Below, one piece after another: positions 53,913 to 63,612 of a stretch of DNA of 64,000 nt. The translations under genes and the position numbers were made by a program. The number at the start of each line of letters is the position of its first letter. Positions within the stretch are counted from its first letter, which is position 1. The DNA is from Aureimonas sp. Leaf324 (lineage in GTDB: Bacteria; Pseudomonadota; Alphaproteobacteria; Rhizobiales; Rhizobiaceae). Under the pieces are notes generated by a model. It was given only the letters and a program-made list of their open reading frames with translations. It had not been told where the DNA came from and did not search any database. The DNA lies in contig NZ_LMOH01000005.1 in the NCBI RefSeq assembly GCF_001423245.1, positions 35,387 through 99,386 on the forward strand, written 5' to 3'.

Positions 53913-54584
53913 TCAAAGCTCCGGGACGGAAAGATCGGCGACGGTGTCCGGCACCACGAGCTCGGCGCCCGTCATCGCCTGGAGTTCGTCGACCGAGAGC
54001 GACGGCAACTTCTCGCGCAGCACGAAGCGCCCGCCCTCGATGTCGATGACGGCAAGGCTCGTGTAGACGCGGGTGACGCACCCGACGCCCGTCAGCGGCA
54101 GCGAGCAGCGCTTCACGAGCTTCGGCTTGCCGTCCTTGGTCACGTGCTCGGTGATGACCGCGACGCGTTTGGCACCATGCACGAGGTCCATCGCCCCACC
54201 GACGGCCGGCACGCCCTTCGGCCCCGTCGACCAGTTGGCAAGGTCCCCCGTCTCGGCCACCTCGTAGGCGCCGAGGATCGCGACGTCCAAGTGCCCGCCG
54301 CGTACCATGGCGAAGGAGTCCGCATGGTGGAAGAAGGCGGTGCCAGGCTTAAGGGTCACGGCCTTCTTGCCGGCGTTGATGAGATCCCAGTCCTCCTTGC
54401 CGGCCTTCGGCGCCTCGCCGAAGCCGAGGATGCCGTTTTCGGTGTGGAAGATCGCCTCGCGGCCGGGCGGCTGGAACTTCGCCACCATCTCCGGGAAGCC
54501 GATGCCGAGATTCACGTAGGCCCCGTCGGCGATGTCCTGCGCGGCGCGCCAGGCGATCTGGGTGGAGGAAAGCTTGGCGCTCAT
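53913..54584 (-). CDS. pcaJ: 3-oxoadipate CoA-transferase subunit B
   Basis: Beta subunit of 223 residues, family I CoA-transferase. The catalytic glutamate is E49 in HTENGILGFG, which forms the CoA thioester. The start ATG 54584 overlaps pcaI by four bases. With PcaI it moves CoA from succinyl-CoA to 3-oxoadipate. The VNLGIGFPEMV and GGHLDVAILGA segments are typical. Confidence 0.94.
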   Translation of the reverse strand: MSAKLSSTQIAWRAAQDIADGAYVNLGIGFPEMVAKFQPPGREAIFHTENGILGFGEAPKAGKEDWDLINAGKKAVTLKPGTAFFHHADSFAMVRGGHLDVAILGAYEVAETGDLANWSTGPKGVPAVGGAMDLVHGAKRVAVITEHVTKDGKPKLVKRCSLPLTGVGCVTRVYTSLAVIDIEGGRFVLREKLPSLSVDELQAMTGAELVVPDTVADLSVPEL

Positions 54585-55315
54585 GCGGCCCGCTCCGGGT
54601 AGACCGCGTTCGAGCGGTTGAGGTCTTCTTCCTGCGCGGGGTCGGCAACCTCGACCACGCCCTGCACGAAGATGCCGGGCGTCACGACGCTCTCGGGATC
54701 GATCGTGCCGGGTTCGACGATCTCGCTGACCTGCGCGATCGTCATCGCGGCGGCCATCGCCATCAGCGGATTGAAGTTGCGCGCCGCCTTGTTGAACACG
54801 AGGTTGCCGAGACGGTCGCCGCGATGCGCCTTGATGAGGGCGACATCCGCCTTCAGCCACAGCTCGCGCACGTAAGGGCGGCCGTCGAACGCCTCGACGG
54901 GCTTTCCCAAAGCCAGATCCGTGCCGTAGCTCGTCGGCGTGTAGAAGGCCGGAATGCCCGCTCCCCCGGCCCGGATGCGCTCGGCGAGCGTGCCCTGCGG
55001 CACGAGCTCCAGCTCGATCTGGCCGGCGAGATACCGCTCGGTAAAGACGCGGGGGTCGGCCGAGCGCGGGAAGGAGCAGATGAGCTTGGCGACCATGCCT
55101 TGCTCGATGAGCGCCGCCAGCCCGACATGGCCGTTGCCGGCATTGTTGTTGACCACCGTCAGGTTCTTCGGCGAGCCCGTGGCGAGGAACCGGTCGATCA
55201 GCGCATGGATCAGCTCGATCGGCGCGCCGGAGCCACCGAAACCGCCGATCATCACCACCGCGCCGTCCGCGATGCCGGACACGGCCTCGGCCAGATTGGG
55301 AAGGGTCTTGTCCAT
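54581..55315 (-). CDS. pcaI: 3-oxoadipate CoA-transferase subunit A
   Basis: Alpha subunit of 244 residues; the glycine-rich MIGGFGGSGAP loop near residue 23 binds CoA, and GIPAFYTPTSYGTDLA is the family's second signature. It starts at ATG 55315, six bases after pcaG. pcaI and pcaJ overlap by four bases, as expected for a two-subunit enzyme. Confidence 0.94.
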   Translation of the reverse strand: MDKTLPNLAEAVSGIADGAVVMIGGFGGSGAPIELIHALIDRFLATGSPKNLTVVNNNAGNGHVGLAALIEQGMVAKLICSFPRSADPRVFTERYLAGQIELELVPQGTLAERIRAGGAGIPAFYTPTSYGTDLALGKPVEAFDGRPYVRELWLKADVALIKAHRGDRLGNLVFNKAARNFNPLMAMAAAMTIAQVSEIVEPGTIDPESVVTPGIFVQGVVEVADPAQEEDLNRSNAVYPERAA

Positions 55316-55321
55316 CGTGCG

Positions 55322-55948
55322 TCACATATCCAGAAAGACGGTTTCGGCCTCGCCCTGGAGGCGGATGTCGAAGGTGAAGACGGGAAGCCCGTCGCGGCTC
55401 GTGCGGGGCGCGACCAGCGTCGCGCGCCGCGCGGGCTCGGGAATGCGGTTGAGGAGGGGGTCGGCCGCGTTGGCTTGCTGCTCGTCTCCGAAGTAGAGCC
55501 GCGTGTGCAGGCCGAGGTTGATGCCGCGCGCGACGATCCAGACCGTGACGTGCGGCGCCTGGAGCCGACCGTCCGGCCAGGGCACCCGCCCCGGGCGGAT
55601 CGTCTCGAAGCGGAACGTGCCGTCCGCCTCCGACACGGGCTGACGGCCCCAGCCGGCAAAGGCGGGATCCGCGGCGCCGCGCGTCTCGGCCGGCGCGTTG
55701 TGGAGCCCGTCGGCGTCCGCCTGCCAGATCTCGATCAGCGCATCGCGCACGGGATTGCCCGCTCCGTCGAGGACGCGGCCTTCCAGGATCACCCGCTCGC
55801 CCTTCGTCTCGGGGCCGGCGAGCACGAGCCCGAGGTCGTCCCGCCAGACACCCGTGATCTCCACCCAGTTCGGATTGGTGCCGATATGGACATAGGGCCC
55901 GGCGGTCTGCGACGGGCTCTCTTTCAGGTAGTCGAGCCGCTGGACCAT
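55322..55948 (-). CDS. pcaG: protocatechuate 3,4-dioxygenase alpha subunit
   Basis: Alpha subunit of 208 residues, intradiol dioxygenase beta-sandwich. SPSQTAGPYVHIG starts the fold; LIEIWQADADG and APHVTVWIVARG align with the beta subunit but the iron Tyr and His ligands are replaced, as is normal for alpha chains. ATG 55948 shares a base with the pcaH stop (TGATG), securing equal synthesis. Confidence 0.93.
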   Translation of the reverse strand: MVQRLDYLKESPSQTAGPYVHIGTNPNWVEITGVWRDDLGLVLAGPETKGERVILEGRVLDGAGNPVRDALIEIWQADADGLHNAPAETRGAADPAFAGWGRQPVSEADGTFRFETIRPGRVPWPDGRLQAPHVTVWIVARGINLGLHTRLYFGDEQQANAADPLLNRIPEPARRATLVAPRTSRDGLPVFTFDIRLQGEAETVFLDM

Positions 55949-56670
55949 CAGTTGCCCTCCATGCGGTTCTCGAACATCGTCGAGCGGCGTCCGCGCAGCA
56001 CGATGTCGAACTTGTAGGCGAGGCTGTCCATCGGGATCGTGGCGTGGCGGTCGAGAGCCGCGACGAGTTGTTCGATGGCAGCCGCGTCCGGAATGGTCCG
56101 CACGATCGGGCACTGCCAGATCATCGGGTCGCCCTCGAAATACATCTGGGTGATGAGGCGCTGCGCGAAGGCGTGGCCGAAGACCGAGAAGTGGATGTGG
56201 GCGGGACGCCAGTCGTTGACGCCGTTCGGCCAGGGGTAGGCGCCCGGCTTCACCGTTCGGAACGAGTAGCGGCCCTCCTCGTCGGTGATCGCCCGGCCGC
56301 ATCCGCCGAAGTTCGGGTCGAGCGCGGCGAGATAGCTCTCCTTCTTGTGGCGGTAGCGCCCGCCGGCATTGGCCTGCCAGACCTCGAGGAGGGCGCCGCG
56401 CACGGGGCGCCCGGCCTCGTCCAGCACCCGGCCATAGACCACGATCCGCTGGCCGATCGCCTCGGCGCCGTCCTTGGCGAAGTTGCGGATCAGGTCGTTG
56501 TCGAGCGGGCCGAGGATGTCGTGGCCGAACACCGGCCCGGTCTCCTCCGAGTGGCTGGTCGGCAGCGACAGGAGCGCCTGCCGGGGCGAGCGCAGGATCG
56601 AGGTCTTGTAGGACGGCGTCAGGGCCGGCGGGTGCCAGTCGCGGTCGCGCTGGAAATAGGAACCGCTCAT
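55948..56670 (-). CDS. pcaH: protocatechuate 3,4-dioxygenase beta subunit
   Basis: Iron-binding beta subunit of 240 residues that cleaves protocatechuate to 3-carboxy-cis,cis-muconate. Fe(III) ligands Y106 (RYRHKK), Y145 (GAYPWPNG), H158 and H160 (PAHIHFS) are all present. ATG 56670 overlaps the pcaDC stop by four bases. Together with pcaG it forms the committed ring-opening step below quiC. Confidence 0.95.
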   Translation of the reverse strand: MSGSYFQRDRDWHPPALTPSYKTSILRSPRQALLSLPTSHSEETGPVFGHDILGPLDNDLIRNFAKDGAEAIGQRIVVYGRVLDEAGRPVRGALLEVWQANAGGRYRHKKESYLAALDPNFGGCGRAITDEEGRYSFRTVKPGAYPWPNGVNDWRPAHIHFSVFGHAFAQRLITQMYFEGDPMIWQCPIVRTIPDAAAIEQLVAALDRHATIPMDSLAYKFDIVLRGRRSTMFENRMEGN

Positions 56671-57839
56671 CGAACCGTGTCCTCCCGCTCGGCCAGGATC
56701 GTCTTGGCGATCTTGATGGCGTGGTTGGCCGCCGGCACGCCGGCGTAGACCGCGACGTGCATCAGTGCCTCGGTGATGTCCTCGCCGGACGCGCCGGTGT
56801 TGGCGGTGGCGCGCACGTGGAGGCCGAATTCCTCGTCCTGGCCGAGCGCGGCCAGAAGCGCGATGGTGACGATCGAGCGTTCGCGCCGCGTGAAATGCGG
56901 GCGCGACCAGACCGAACCCCAGGCCCCTTCGGTGATGAAGCGCTGGAACGGCGCGTCGAAGGGCGTGATCGCTTGCGTGGCGCGCTCGACATGGGCGCCG
57001 CCGAGCACCTCGCGGCGCACCGCCATCCCGGCGTCGAACCGGCTCGCGGCTTCGCCGCTTTGCGTGACATGCCCCGCGATCAGCGCGGCGACCTCCGCCG
57101 GCCTCTCGAGGCACGGCAGGTGACCCGCGCCCACAACGAGCGCGAAGCGCGCACCGGGAATGAGGTCGGCCGTCGCCTTCACGAGATCGGGCGGGGTCGC
57201 CTTGTCGGCATCGCCGGCGAGCGCGAGGACGGGCGCCCCGATGCGCGCCGCATCGCCGCGATAGTCCGCGTCGCGCACGGCCGCGCAGGCACCCGCATAG
57301 CCCTCGCATGGCGTGCCCTCCAGCATGGCGCGCCAAGCGGCGAAGCGGGCGGGATGCGCGGCGGCGAACCCGTCGGAGAACCAGCGGGCGGCGACGGCCT
57401 CGCTAATGGCTGCGACGCCGGCGTCCGTCACCGTGGCGATGCGCTCGTTCCACGCCGGCGCGTCGCCGATCCGGGCGGCCGTGTCCATCAGGACGAGGCT
57501 TTCGACACGCTCCGGCGCATGGATCGCGACGTGCTGGGCGATGAGGCCGCCGATCGACAGGCCGACGACGGAAACTCTCGCCCAGCCAAGCGCATCCAGA
57601 AGCGCCGTCAGGTCGTCGGCGAGAATCGGGATGGAGTACGGCGCGGGCGTCGCCTCGCTGAGACCGTGGCCGCGCTTGTCGACCAGAAGGATCTCGAAGC
57701 GGTCGTGCAGATGTTCGACGACCTCGGCCCAGATCCGCAGGTCCGAGCCCAGCGAATTGAGGAAGACGAGGCGCGGCACGCCCGTCCGTCCTTCGACGCG
57801 GTAATGCATCTCGATGCCGTTCGCGGTTACGAATGCCAT
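56667..57839 (-). CDS. pcaL: fused 3-oxoadipate enol-lactonase / 4-carboxymuconolactone decarboxylase
   Basis: Two-domain protein of 390 residues. Residues 1-~258 are an alpha/beta hydrolase (PcaD) with nucleophile S95 in GLSIGG and His in GAGHLPCLE near 240. Residues ~265-388 are a carboxymuconolactone decarboxylase domain (PcaC) with [23 protein letters not shown] and the [10 protein letters not shown] segment. The fusion is known as PcaL in actinomycetes; in rhizobia pcaD and pcaC are usually separate genes. First gene of the pca operon; ATG 57839 faces pcaQ across the PcaQ site. Confidence 0.92.
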   Translation of the reverse strand: MAFVTANGIEMHYRVEGRTGVPRLVFLNSLGSDLRIWAEVVEHLHDRFEILLVDKRGHGLSEATPAPYSIPILADDLTALLDALGWARVSVVGLSIGGLIAQHVAIHAPERVESLVLMDTAARIGDAPAWNERIATVTDAGVAAISEAVAARWFSDGFAAAHPARFAAWRAMLEGTPCEGYAGACAAVRDADYRGDAARIGAPVLALAGDADKATPPDLVKATADLIPGARFALVVGAGHLPCLERPAEVAALIAGHVTQSGEAASRFDAGMAVRREVLGGAHVERATQAITPFDAPFQRFITEGAWGSVWSRPHFTRRERSIVTIALLAALGQDEEFGLHVRATANTGASGEDITEALMHVAVYAGVPAANHAIKIAKTILAEREDTVR

Positions 57840-57910
57840 GCGCCCGTCCTCCCGTCCTCGGGTTTAGGCCACTTGAACCGTCATGTGAAATGAGGATTGG
57901 TGCCTCGATG

Positions 57911-57926
57911 ATAACTGCGAGGTTAT
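57911..57926. promoter_or_regulatory. PcaQ binding site
   Basis: ATAAC (57911-57915), spacer TGCGAG, GTTAT (57922-57926): a perfect inverted repeat matching the ATAAC-N6-GTTAT pattern described for rhizobial PcaQ. It lies between divergent pcaL and pcaQ, 72 bases from the pcaL start. Confidence 0.8.
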
Positions 57927-57930
57927 GCCG

Positions 57931-58851
57931 ATGCTGTCGTCCGCCCTGCGTCTGCGCCATCTTCGAACCTTCGTCGCCGTGGCGCGGCAGGGCAGCGTCG
58001 GGCGTGCGGCGGACGAGCTGGCGATCACGCAGCCGGCTGTCTCGAAGGCGATCAAGGAACTGGAGGCGATCCTCGGCGCCCCGTTGCTCGCGCGAGAGCG
58101 GGGCAAGCCCCTGCTCTCACCCTATGGCGAGATATTCCTGCGCCATGCCGAAACCAGTCTCTCGGCCCTGCGCCGGGGGCTGGAGGAGGTCGGCGACGCG
58201 ACCTCGCCGAGCGCACTGCCCGTTCGCATCGGGGCGCTTCCCACCGTCTCCGCCCGGCTCCTGCCGGCGGCGATCCGCCGCTATCTCGCCCACGATCTCG
58301 GCGCCAGACCGCGCATCGTCACCGGCCCGACGGCCTATCTCACGGCGCAGCTGCGCGAGGGTGCGCTCGACATCGTCATCGGGCGCATGGGCGAGCCGGA
58401 GACGATGACGGGCCTCGTCTTCGAACATCTCTATTCGGAACTGATCGTCTTCGCCGTGCGTGCCGGGCATCCGCTCGCCGGACGCACGCTGCGGCCCGAG
58501 ACGGTGCTGCCCTTCGATGTGCTCCTGCCGCCGCCGGGCTCGGTGATCCGCCCGACCGTCGACCGGCTCTTTGCCGCCGCGAACCTTCCGGCGCCGCCCC
58601 GCGTGGTCGAGACCGTGTCGCTCGCCTTCTCGCGCGCCTATATCCTCGCAACCGACGCGATCTGGCTGATTTCCGAGGGCGTCGTCCTCGAAGACCTCCA
58701 GCGCGGCGTCCTCGATCGGCTCAGCGTGGACACGTCGCGCACGCAAGGCCCCGTCGGCATCACGATGCGCGCCGGCGACACGCCCTCCCCCGCCGCCGCG
58801 ATCCTCCTCCAGGAACTCCGCAACGTCGCGGCCGAGATCCGTCGCGGCTGA
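57931..58851 (+). CDS. pcaQ: LysR-type activator of the pca operon
   Basis: Regulator of 306 residues. The helix-turn-helix segment LRHLRTFVAVARQGSVGRAADELAITQPAVSKAIKELE and the DAIWLISEGVV block match rhizobial PcaQ. ATG 57931 is preferred to ATG 57925: the latter lies inside the operator and only two bases from GAGG, whereas the former has GAGG at good distance. It should activate pcaL-H-G-I-J-F-B in response to 3-carboxymuconate or its lactone and repress itself. Convergent with the MFS gene. Confidence 0.92.
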   Translation: MLSSALRLRHLRTFVAVARQGSVGRAADELAITQPAVSKAIKELEAILGAPLLARERGKPLLSPYGEIFLRHAETSLSALRRGLEEVGDATSPSALPVRIGALPTVSARLLPAAIRRYLAHDLGARPRIVTGPTAYLTAQLREGALDIVIGRMGEPETMTGLVFEHLYSELIVFAVRAGHPLAGRTLRPETVLPFDVLLPPPGSVIRPTVDRLFAAANLPAPPRVVETVSLAFSRAYILATDAIWLISEGVVLEDLQRGVLDRLSVDTSRTQGPVGITMRAGDTPSPAAAILLQELRNVAAEIRRG

Positions 58852-58870
58852 CCGGCCGGGTGGCCTGCGA

Positions 58871-60361
58871 TTATCGGATGTGCTCGAGCGCCTCGCTCGC
58901 CGCGGCAGCGGGTCGTTTGACGCCATCGACCACACGGCCGTGGCCGCTGATCTCGCGGCCGGCGTCGGCGGCAAAGCGCAGGTTCCAGATCGTCGCCAGA
59001 AGCGAGACCGCGACCACCACCGCGAAGGCGAGCGAGAAGTCGGAGAGCTCCGGCGCGGCGTGCCCCTGCACGCTCATCGAGCCGTGCAACGAGAGGGCCG
59101 CCACGCAGATGCCGAGCGACAGCATCAGCTGCTGGAACGTCGTGTAGAAGCTCGTCGCCGAACTCATCTGCGCCGGCGAGATCCGGTCGTAGGCCACCGT
59201 ATTGTAGGCGGTGAACTGGAACGACATCGAGAACCCGCAGCAGGCGAGGACGCCGAAGATGACGGGCAGCGGCCAGTCCGGGCGGAAGAAGGCGCAGAGG
59301 CCGTAGAGGAGCGCAGCGAGGATGCCGTTGACGACCAGCGCCTGCCGAAAGCCGAAGCGACGCAGCAGCCGGGGCGCCAGCGCCTTCATCATCAGGGAGC
59401 CGATCGCGGTGGCGATCGTGACGAGGCCGCTCGTCGCCGCCGAAAGCCCGAAGCCGAGCTGCATCATCAGCGGCAGGAGGAAGGGCTGCGCGCCTTGCGT
59501 GATCCGGGTCAGCGATCCCGCGATCACCGAGGTGCCGAAGGACGGCACGCGCATCAGCGCGGGATCGAGGATCGGCGCGGCATGACGCCGGGCATGACCG
59601 AGGTACACCGCGCCCGTCACGAGGCCGACCGCGACGAGCGTGAGCGCCAGCATCCCCTCGCCCTCGCGGCTCGCGGTCTCGAAGCCAAAGAGGAGCGAGC
59701 CGAGCGAGACGCCCGAAAGGACCATGCCGACGCCGTCGAACGGCCCGGCGCGCTCGCCCTTGGTCTCGTCGATGAAGAGGCTGACGAGCACCATCCCGAG
59801 GAGACCGACCGGCACGTTGATGTAGAAGATCCAGCGCCAGTCCGCATAGGTGACGATGAAGCCGCCGACCGGCGGGCCGAGGATCGGACCGATGAGGGCG
59901 GGCACGAGCAGCCACGACATGGCCGAGACGAGATCGCGCCGCTCCACCGAGCGCAGGAGCACGAGCCGCCCGACCGGCATCATCATCGCGCCTCCGAGCC
60001 CCTGAAGAAGACGTGCGGCGACGAGGAAGCCGAGCGAGGGCGCCAGCGCGCAGAGGATAGAGCCGACGACGAAGACGCCGATGGCGGCCCGGAACACGGT
60101 GCGCGAGCCCCAGCGATCGGCCACCGCCCCGCTGACAGGAATGAAGACGGCGAGGCTGATCAGGTATGACGTCAGTGCGATGCTCATCGACGGCGCGCCG
60201 ACGCCGAAATCGCGCGCCATCGTCGGCAGGGCGGTCGCGAGGATCGTGGCGTCGAGCTGCTCCATGAACATGGCGCTGGCGACGATGAGGGCGATGGTGC
60301 GGAAGTTGCGCCGGACGGGCGCGGCAACGGCGAAGTCGATGCTGGACGATGGAACGGACAT
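58871..60361 (-). CDS. MFS transporter, DHA2 (EmrB-like) family
   Basis: Proton-driven exporter of about 496 residues with 14 expected membrane segments. Markers are FMEQLDATILATALPTMA in TM1 and the loop-2 motif GAVADRWGSRTVF, and RLLQGLGGAMMMPVGR in TM4. ATG 60361 (MSVPSSS) is the most likely start; upstream codons read as noise, and no strong ribosome site is seen. Family members export drugs or organic compounds. It may be unrelated to the pca genes; no EmrA partner is in the window. Confidence 0.9.
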   Translation of the reverse strand: MSVPSSSIDFAVAAPVRRNFRTIALIVASAMFMEQLDATILATALPTMARDFGVGAPSMSIALTSYLISLAVFIPVSGAVADRWGSRTVFRAAIGVFVVGSILCALAPSLGFLVAARLLQGLGGAMMMPVGRLVLLRSVERRDLVSAMSWLLVPALIGPILGPPVGGFIVTYADWRWIFYINVPVGLLGMVLVSLFIDETKGERAGPFDGVGMVLSGVSLGSLLFGFETASREGEGMLALTLVAVGLVTGAVYLGHARRHAAPILDPALMRVPSFGTSVIAGSLTRITQGAQPFLLPLMMQLGFGLSAATSGLVTIATAIGSLMMKALAPRLLRRFGFRQALVVNGILAALLYGLCAFFRPDWPLPVIFGVLACCGFSMSFQFTAYNTVAYDRISPAQMSSATSFYTTFQQLMLSLGICVAALSLHGSMSVQGHAAPELSDFSLAFAVVVAVSLLATIWNLRFAADAGREISGHGRVVDGVKRPAAAASEALEHIR

Positions 60362-60902
60362 GGAAATCGAAACGAACGCTTCACGGGCGGCGACAAGCCG
60401 GGCCGCCGGACGGCGTGACACCTTCGATGGGAATCGCAAGGGCGACATACGGTTCCAGGCGGGGTTTGGCCAGCCCACCGCCGTTCACAATGTTGGCCGC
60501 GATGATGCACCGTGCGCGGCGGCGGGACGGGACCGGGCAGGCTGTCGGGCGAGCCGGCCCGGAGCCGATCGGGAGCCTCGCCCTGCAGGCGCGGGACCGC
60601 GCGGCGCCGCTCGCGGAGGGATGGCCACGACGCGGCGGGATTCGCTGGTCCCGGAGCGGGGTCAGGCACGACAACGGGCACCGGCCGGATCGTGCCCCGT
60701 CGGCCTGACGGTCGTCTCGCCATCGGCCCCGGCACGTCGGCTCCAGCCCTTCGCCCCCGATGACCGCGCCGTCCCGACCGGCACGCATCCGGCCTCCTTT
60801 TCGATGTCCCTCGCCTATATGGTCGTGGGCATCGATCGCCGGGCGCGGGCGCCGAGACGGCGGCATCGATGCGCCGGGGGCCTCAGCGGCGGGGAACCGG
60901 CC
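60362..60902. other. intergenic, no gene seen
   Basis: Between the divergent MFS gene and the broken DedA gene. Frames are Arg/Pro/Gly-rich and unconvincing. It should contain the MFS promoter, which I cannot place. Confidence 0.45.
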
Positions 60903-61498
60903 ATGACGTTCGCACCGCGCCGAGGACCAGTCCGATCGAGACCCTGATTGCCGAGTACGGCCTGCCTGCCATCTTTCTCGGAGCCGGCCTCGAGGGCGAG
61001 ACCGTCGCGATCCTCGCCGGCGTCATCGCGCATGCGGGAACGCTCGGCTTCTGGCCCGTCGTCCTGGCCGTGGCGCTCGGCTCCTTCGTCGCCGACCAGA
61101 TCTGGTTCGCCTGCGGGCGTTACTTCCGTGGCTCCCGCCTCGTGCGGCACATCAGCGCCCGCCCGTTCTTCGCCAAGGCGCTGACGGCGTTCGAGCGACG
61201 GCCGGTCCTCTTCACGTTCGGCTTCCGGTTCGTCTACGGCTTCCGGACGGTGAGCCCGATCGCGATCGGCACGACGCAGCTTTCCACCGCGCGGTTCGTC
61301 CTGATCAACGCCGCGGCCGCCGCGACCTAAGCCCTCGTCTTCGTCTCGGCCGGCTACTGGTTCGGCAACGCCATCGAGAGTGTCTTCGGCACGCTCCGCT
61401 CGAACCATCGCCTTCTCGTCGGCGCGGCGGGCGCGCTCCTTCTCGTCGGCGCGCTCGCCTTCTGGACCCGCCGCAAGTGGTTGCCGGACGGGTTGTGA
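60903..61498 (+). pseudogene. broken DedA (SNARE-associated) family membrane protein gene
   Basis: Undecaprenyl-phosphate/lipid flippase-type DedA protein, about 195 residues if repaired. ATG 60903 with GGGGAACC upstream begins MTFAP in a frame that dies at once, while the conserved chain (IETLIAEYGLPAIFLGAGLEGET, GRYFRGSRLVRHISARP, FRFVYGFRTVSPIAIG) runs in another frame, so a shift lies within the first ~40 bases. At 61328-61330 an in-frame TAA interrupts AAAAT and the chain continues in frame as ALVFVSAGYWFGNAIES to a natural TGA at 61496. DedA proteins usually have Trp where the TAA falls. Two lesions point to a pseudogene or poor assembly. Confidence 0.7.
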
Positions 61499-61689
61499 AC
61501 CCTTCGCTCGTGCCCCCGAGGTCCGGCCCGACCTGCGGGCACGACGAGACGCATGAGACGGGAAAACTGTCCGCGCGGTCCTCGACCGGCGCCGCATCCG
61601 AGGCCCCTGCGGCTGCGGCACGGCGTCGGCGAGACCGGCGACATGCGAAGGTCCGCGGTCCGAGGGACGGGACGATGCCCGGGCAGACC

Positions 61690-62385
61690 TCAGTCGCCGA
61701 GGGCTGCGGCGACGGCGGCCTCGGCGTGAAGCGTCGTCGTGTCGAAGACCGGCACGGGACTGTCGTCGGGACCGATCAGCAGCATGATCTCGGTGCATCC
61801 GAGGATGATCGCCTCGGCGCCGCGCGCCACGAGATCGCCGATCACGGCCCGATAGACCTCGCGTGACGGCGGCAGCACCCGCCCCGCCACGAGCTCCTCG
61901 TAGATGATGCGATGGACGGCGGCGCGGTCGCCGTCGTCGGGCACGAGAACGTCGAGCCCGTGCCGGTCCGCCAGCCGTCCCTTGTAGAACTCGTGCTCCA
62001 TCGTGAAGGCGGTGCCGAGCAGACCCACCCGCGACAGGCCGGCGGCCCGGATGCTGCGGCCGGTCGGGTCGGCGATTTGGAGAAGCGGGATCCCGACGGC
62101 GGCTTCGACCGCTGGCGCCAGGCGGTGCATCGTATTGGTGCAGATCAGAAGGAGGTCAGCTCCTGCCGCCTCGAGCCTCTGCGCCGCCTCGACCATTCGC
62201 TGGCCGAGCCCCGGCCAGTCGCCCGCATGCTGCAGGCGTTCGATCTCGGAGAAGTCGAACGACCAGAGGAGGCAGCGGGCCGACGCCGTCGGCCCCACGC
62301 GATCCCGGACGCCCTGGTTCAGGATCCGGTAGTATTCGGCCGAGCTTTCCCAGCTCATGCCGCCGATGAGACCGATCATGCGCAT
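61690..62385 (-). CDS. aspartate/glutamate racemase family protein
   Basis: Cofactor-independent racemase of 231 residues. The two catalytic cysteines are C82 in LLICTNTMH and the Cys of ILGCTEI near residue 195; the start MRMIGLIGGMSWESSAEYYRILN is the amino-acid racemase YgeA type. ATG 62385 has GAAGGATG upstream. Cytoplasmic and apparently monocistronic. YgeA relatives are broad amino-acid racemases, so strict aspartate specificity is not assured. Confidence 0.9.
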   Translation of the reverse strand: MRMIGLIGGMSWESSAEYYRILNQGVRDRVGPTASARCLLWSFDFSEIERLQHAGDWPGLGQRMVEAAQRLEAAGADLLLICTNTMHRLAPAVEAAVGIPLLQIADPTGRSIRAAGLSRVGLLGTAFTMEHEFYKGRLADRHGLDVLVPDDGDRAAVHRIIYEELVAGRVLPPSREVYRAVIGDLVARGAEAIILGCTEIMLLIGPDDSPVPVFDTTTLHAEAAVAAALGD

Positions 62386-62887
62386 CCGGGCATCCTTCAC
62401 TGGCCCGACTGCCTGGCGACCGCCGCGATCCTCGGGATCCGTCGTCTGACACAGGCACGGTCGGCACGTCCAGGATCGGCCGACCGCCGGTCGCCGGCAC
62501 GTCCGGACGGTTCGCGACGATGCCTCGGGCTCGGTCGGGCGCAGGTTCGCACTGAGCGACCTGCCCCGACCCCGTCCTTGGGCACCCCGGCTCGAACGAG
62601 CGGCGCCGTGAACGAGCTCGAGCGCCGGATCGCAAGGCCGCACGATGGTCTCGGCAGATCCCTGGTTTTCGACCTGTCGAACCTTCGAGCGTCATGACGG
62701 CGGCCGGCCGCGGCCGACGGGCGGACCGGCCGTGGGGCGTTCCGCGGTTGCGCTCCGCCATGGCGATGGCTAGCGGGAGAAGCCGGGCGCCAACCCTCGA
62801 ACTGGGTCCGGGTCGAGGATCTGGCGCACCGTCCCGGCTTCGGGCCGCGGCATCCGCGACCTGCGGCACCGAACAGGAGGACCGTCC
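62386..62887. other. intergenic between divergent genes
   Basis: Separates the racemase from the YbaK gene. No protein-like frame, RNA or repeat is seen; promoters for both genes should lie here. Confidence 0.5.
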
Positions 62888-63379
62888 ATGTCGAGTTCGA
62901 CGAGAGCGACGCAGGCGCTGAAGGCGGCCGGGGCGAGCTTCACCACGCGCGAGTACGCCTACGACCCCAAGGCGCAGCACATCGGCCTGCAGGCGGCGGA
63001 CGCGCTCGGCGTGCCGCCCGAGCGCCTGCTGAAGACGCTGATGGCGACGGTCGACGGCAAGCCGGTCTGCGTCGTGGTGCCGTCCGACCGCGAAGTCTCG
63101 ATGAAGCGTCTGGCGGCCGCGATGGCGGGCAAGGCGGCGCAGATGATGCCGCCGGGCGATGCCGAGCGGATGACGGGCTACGTCGTCGGGGGCATCAGCC
63201 CGTTCGGCCAGAAGCGGCGGGTCCCGGTGGTGATCGAGGAGCAGTCGCTCCGGCACGACCGGGTGTTCGTCAACGGAGGCCGGCGGGGCCTCCAGATCGA
63301 GTTGGCTCCCGCGATGCTCGGCGATCTCCTCGGCGCGGTCGCGGCGCCCCTCGTCGCCGAGAGGAGCGGCGGATCCTGA
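62888..63379 (+). CDS. ybaK: Cys-tRNA(Pro)/Cys-tRNA(Cys) deacylase, YbaK family
   Basis: Trans-editing protein of 163 residues that removes cysteine from mischarged tRNA-Pro. The conserved lysine is K49 in LLKTLMA, and GGISPFGQKRRVPVVIEE and FVNGGRRGLQIEL are family signatures. ATG 62888 has AGGAGGACC upstream. Length fits YbaK (about 159 residues). Monocistronic. Confidence 0.93.
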   Translation: MSSSTRATQALKAAGASFTTREYAYDPKAQHIGLQAADALGVPPERLLKTLMATVDGKPVCVVVPSDREVSMKRLAAAMAGKAAQMMPPGDAERMTGYVVGGISPFGQKRRVPVVIEEQSLRHDRVFVNGGRRGLQIELAPAMLGDLLGAVAAPLVAERSGGS

Positions 63380-63612
63380 AACGCCGCTCGGGCGCGCCGG
63401 ACAGCCGGCCGAACTCGCGCCGCTCTACGGGGCGCTGGCCGAGGACGGCACCAGCTTCTCGACCGGCACGGCGGTCGGCGCGCACGGCGGCAAAGGCCAT
63501 CCCTGATCCAAGGGGTCGACGCGCCGCGCCCATCCAACGCAAGACCGCCGCGCCCCCTCTCGGAAACGCGGCGGCAGAAGGGTCAGTCCGATCGTCGCTC
63601 CGGCGGGATCGC

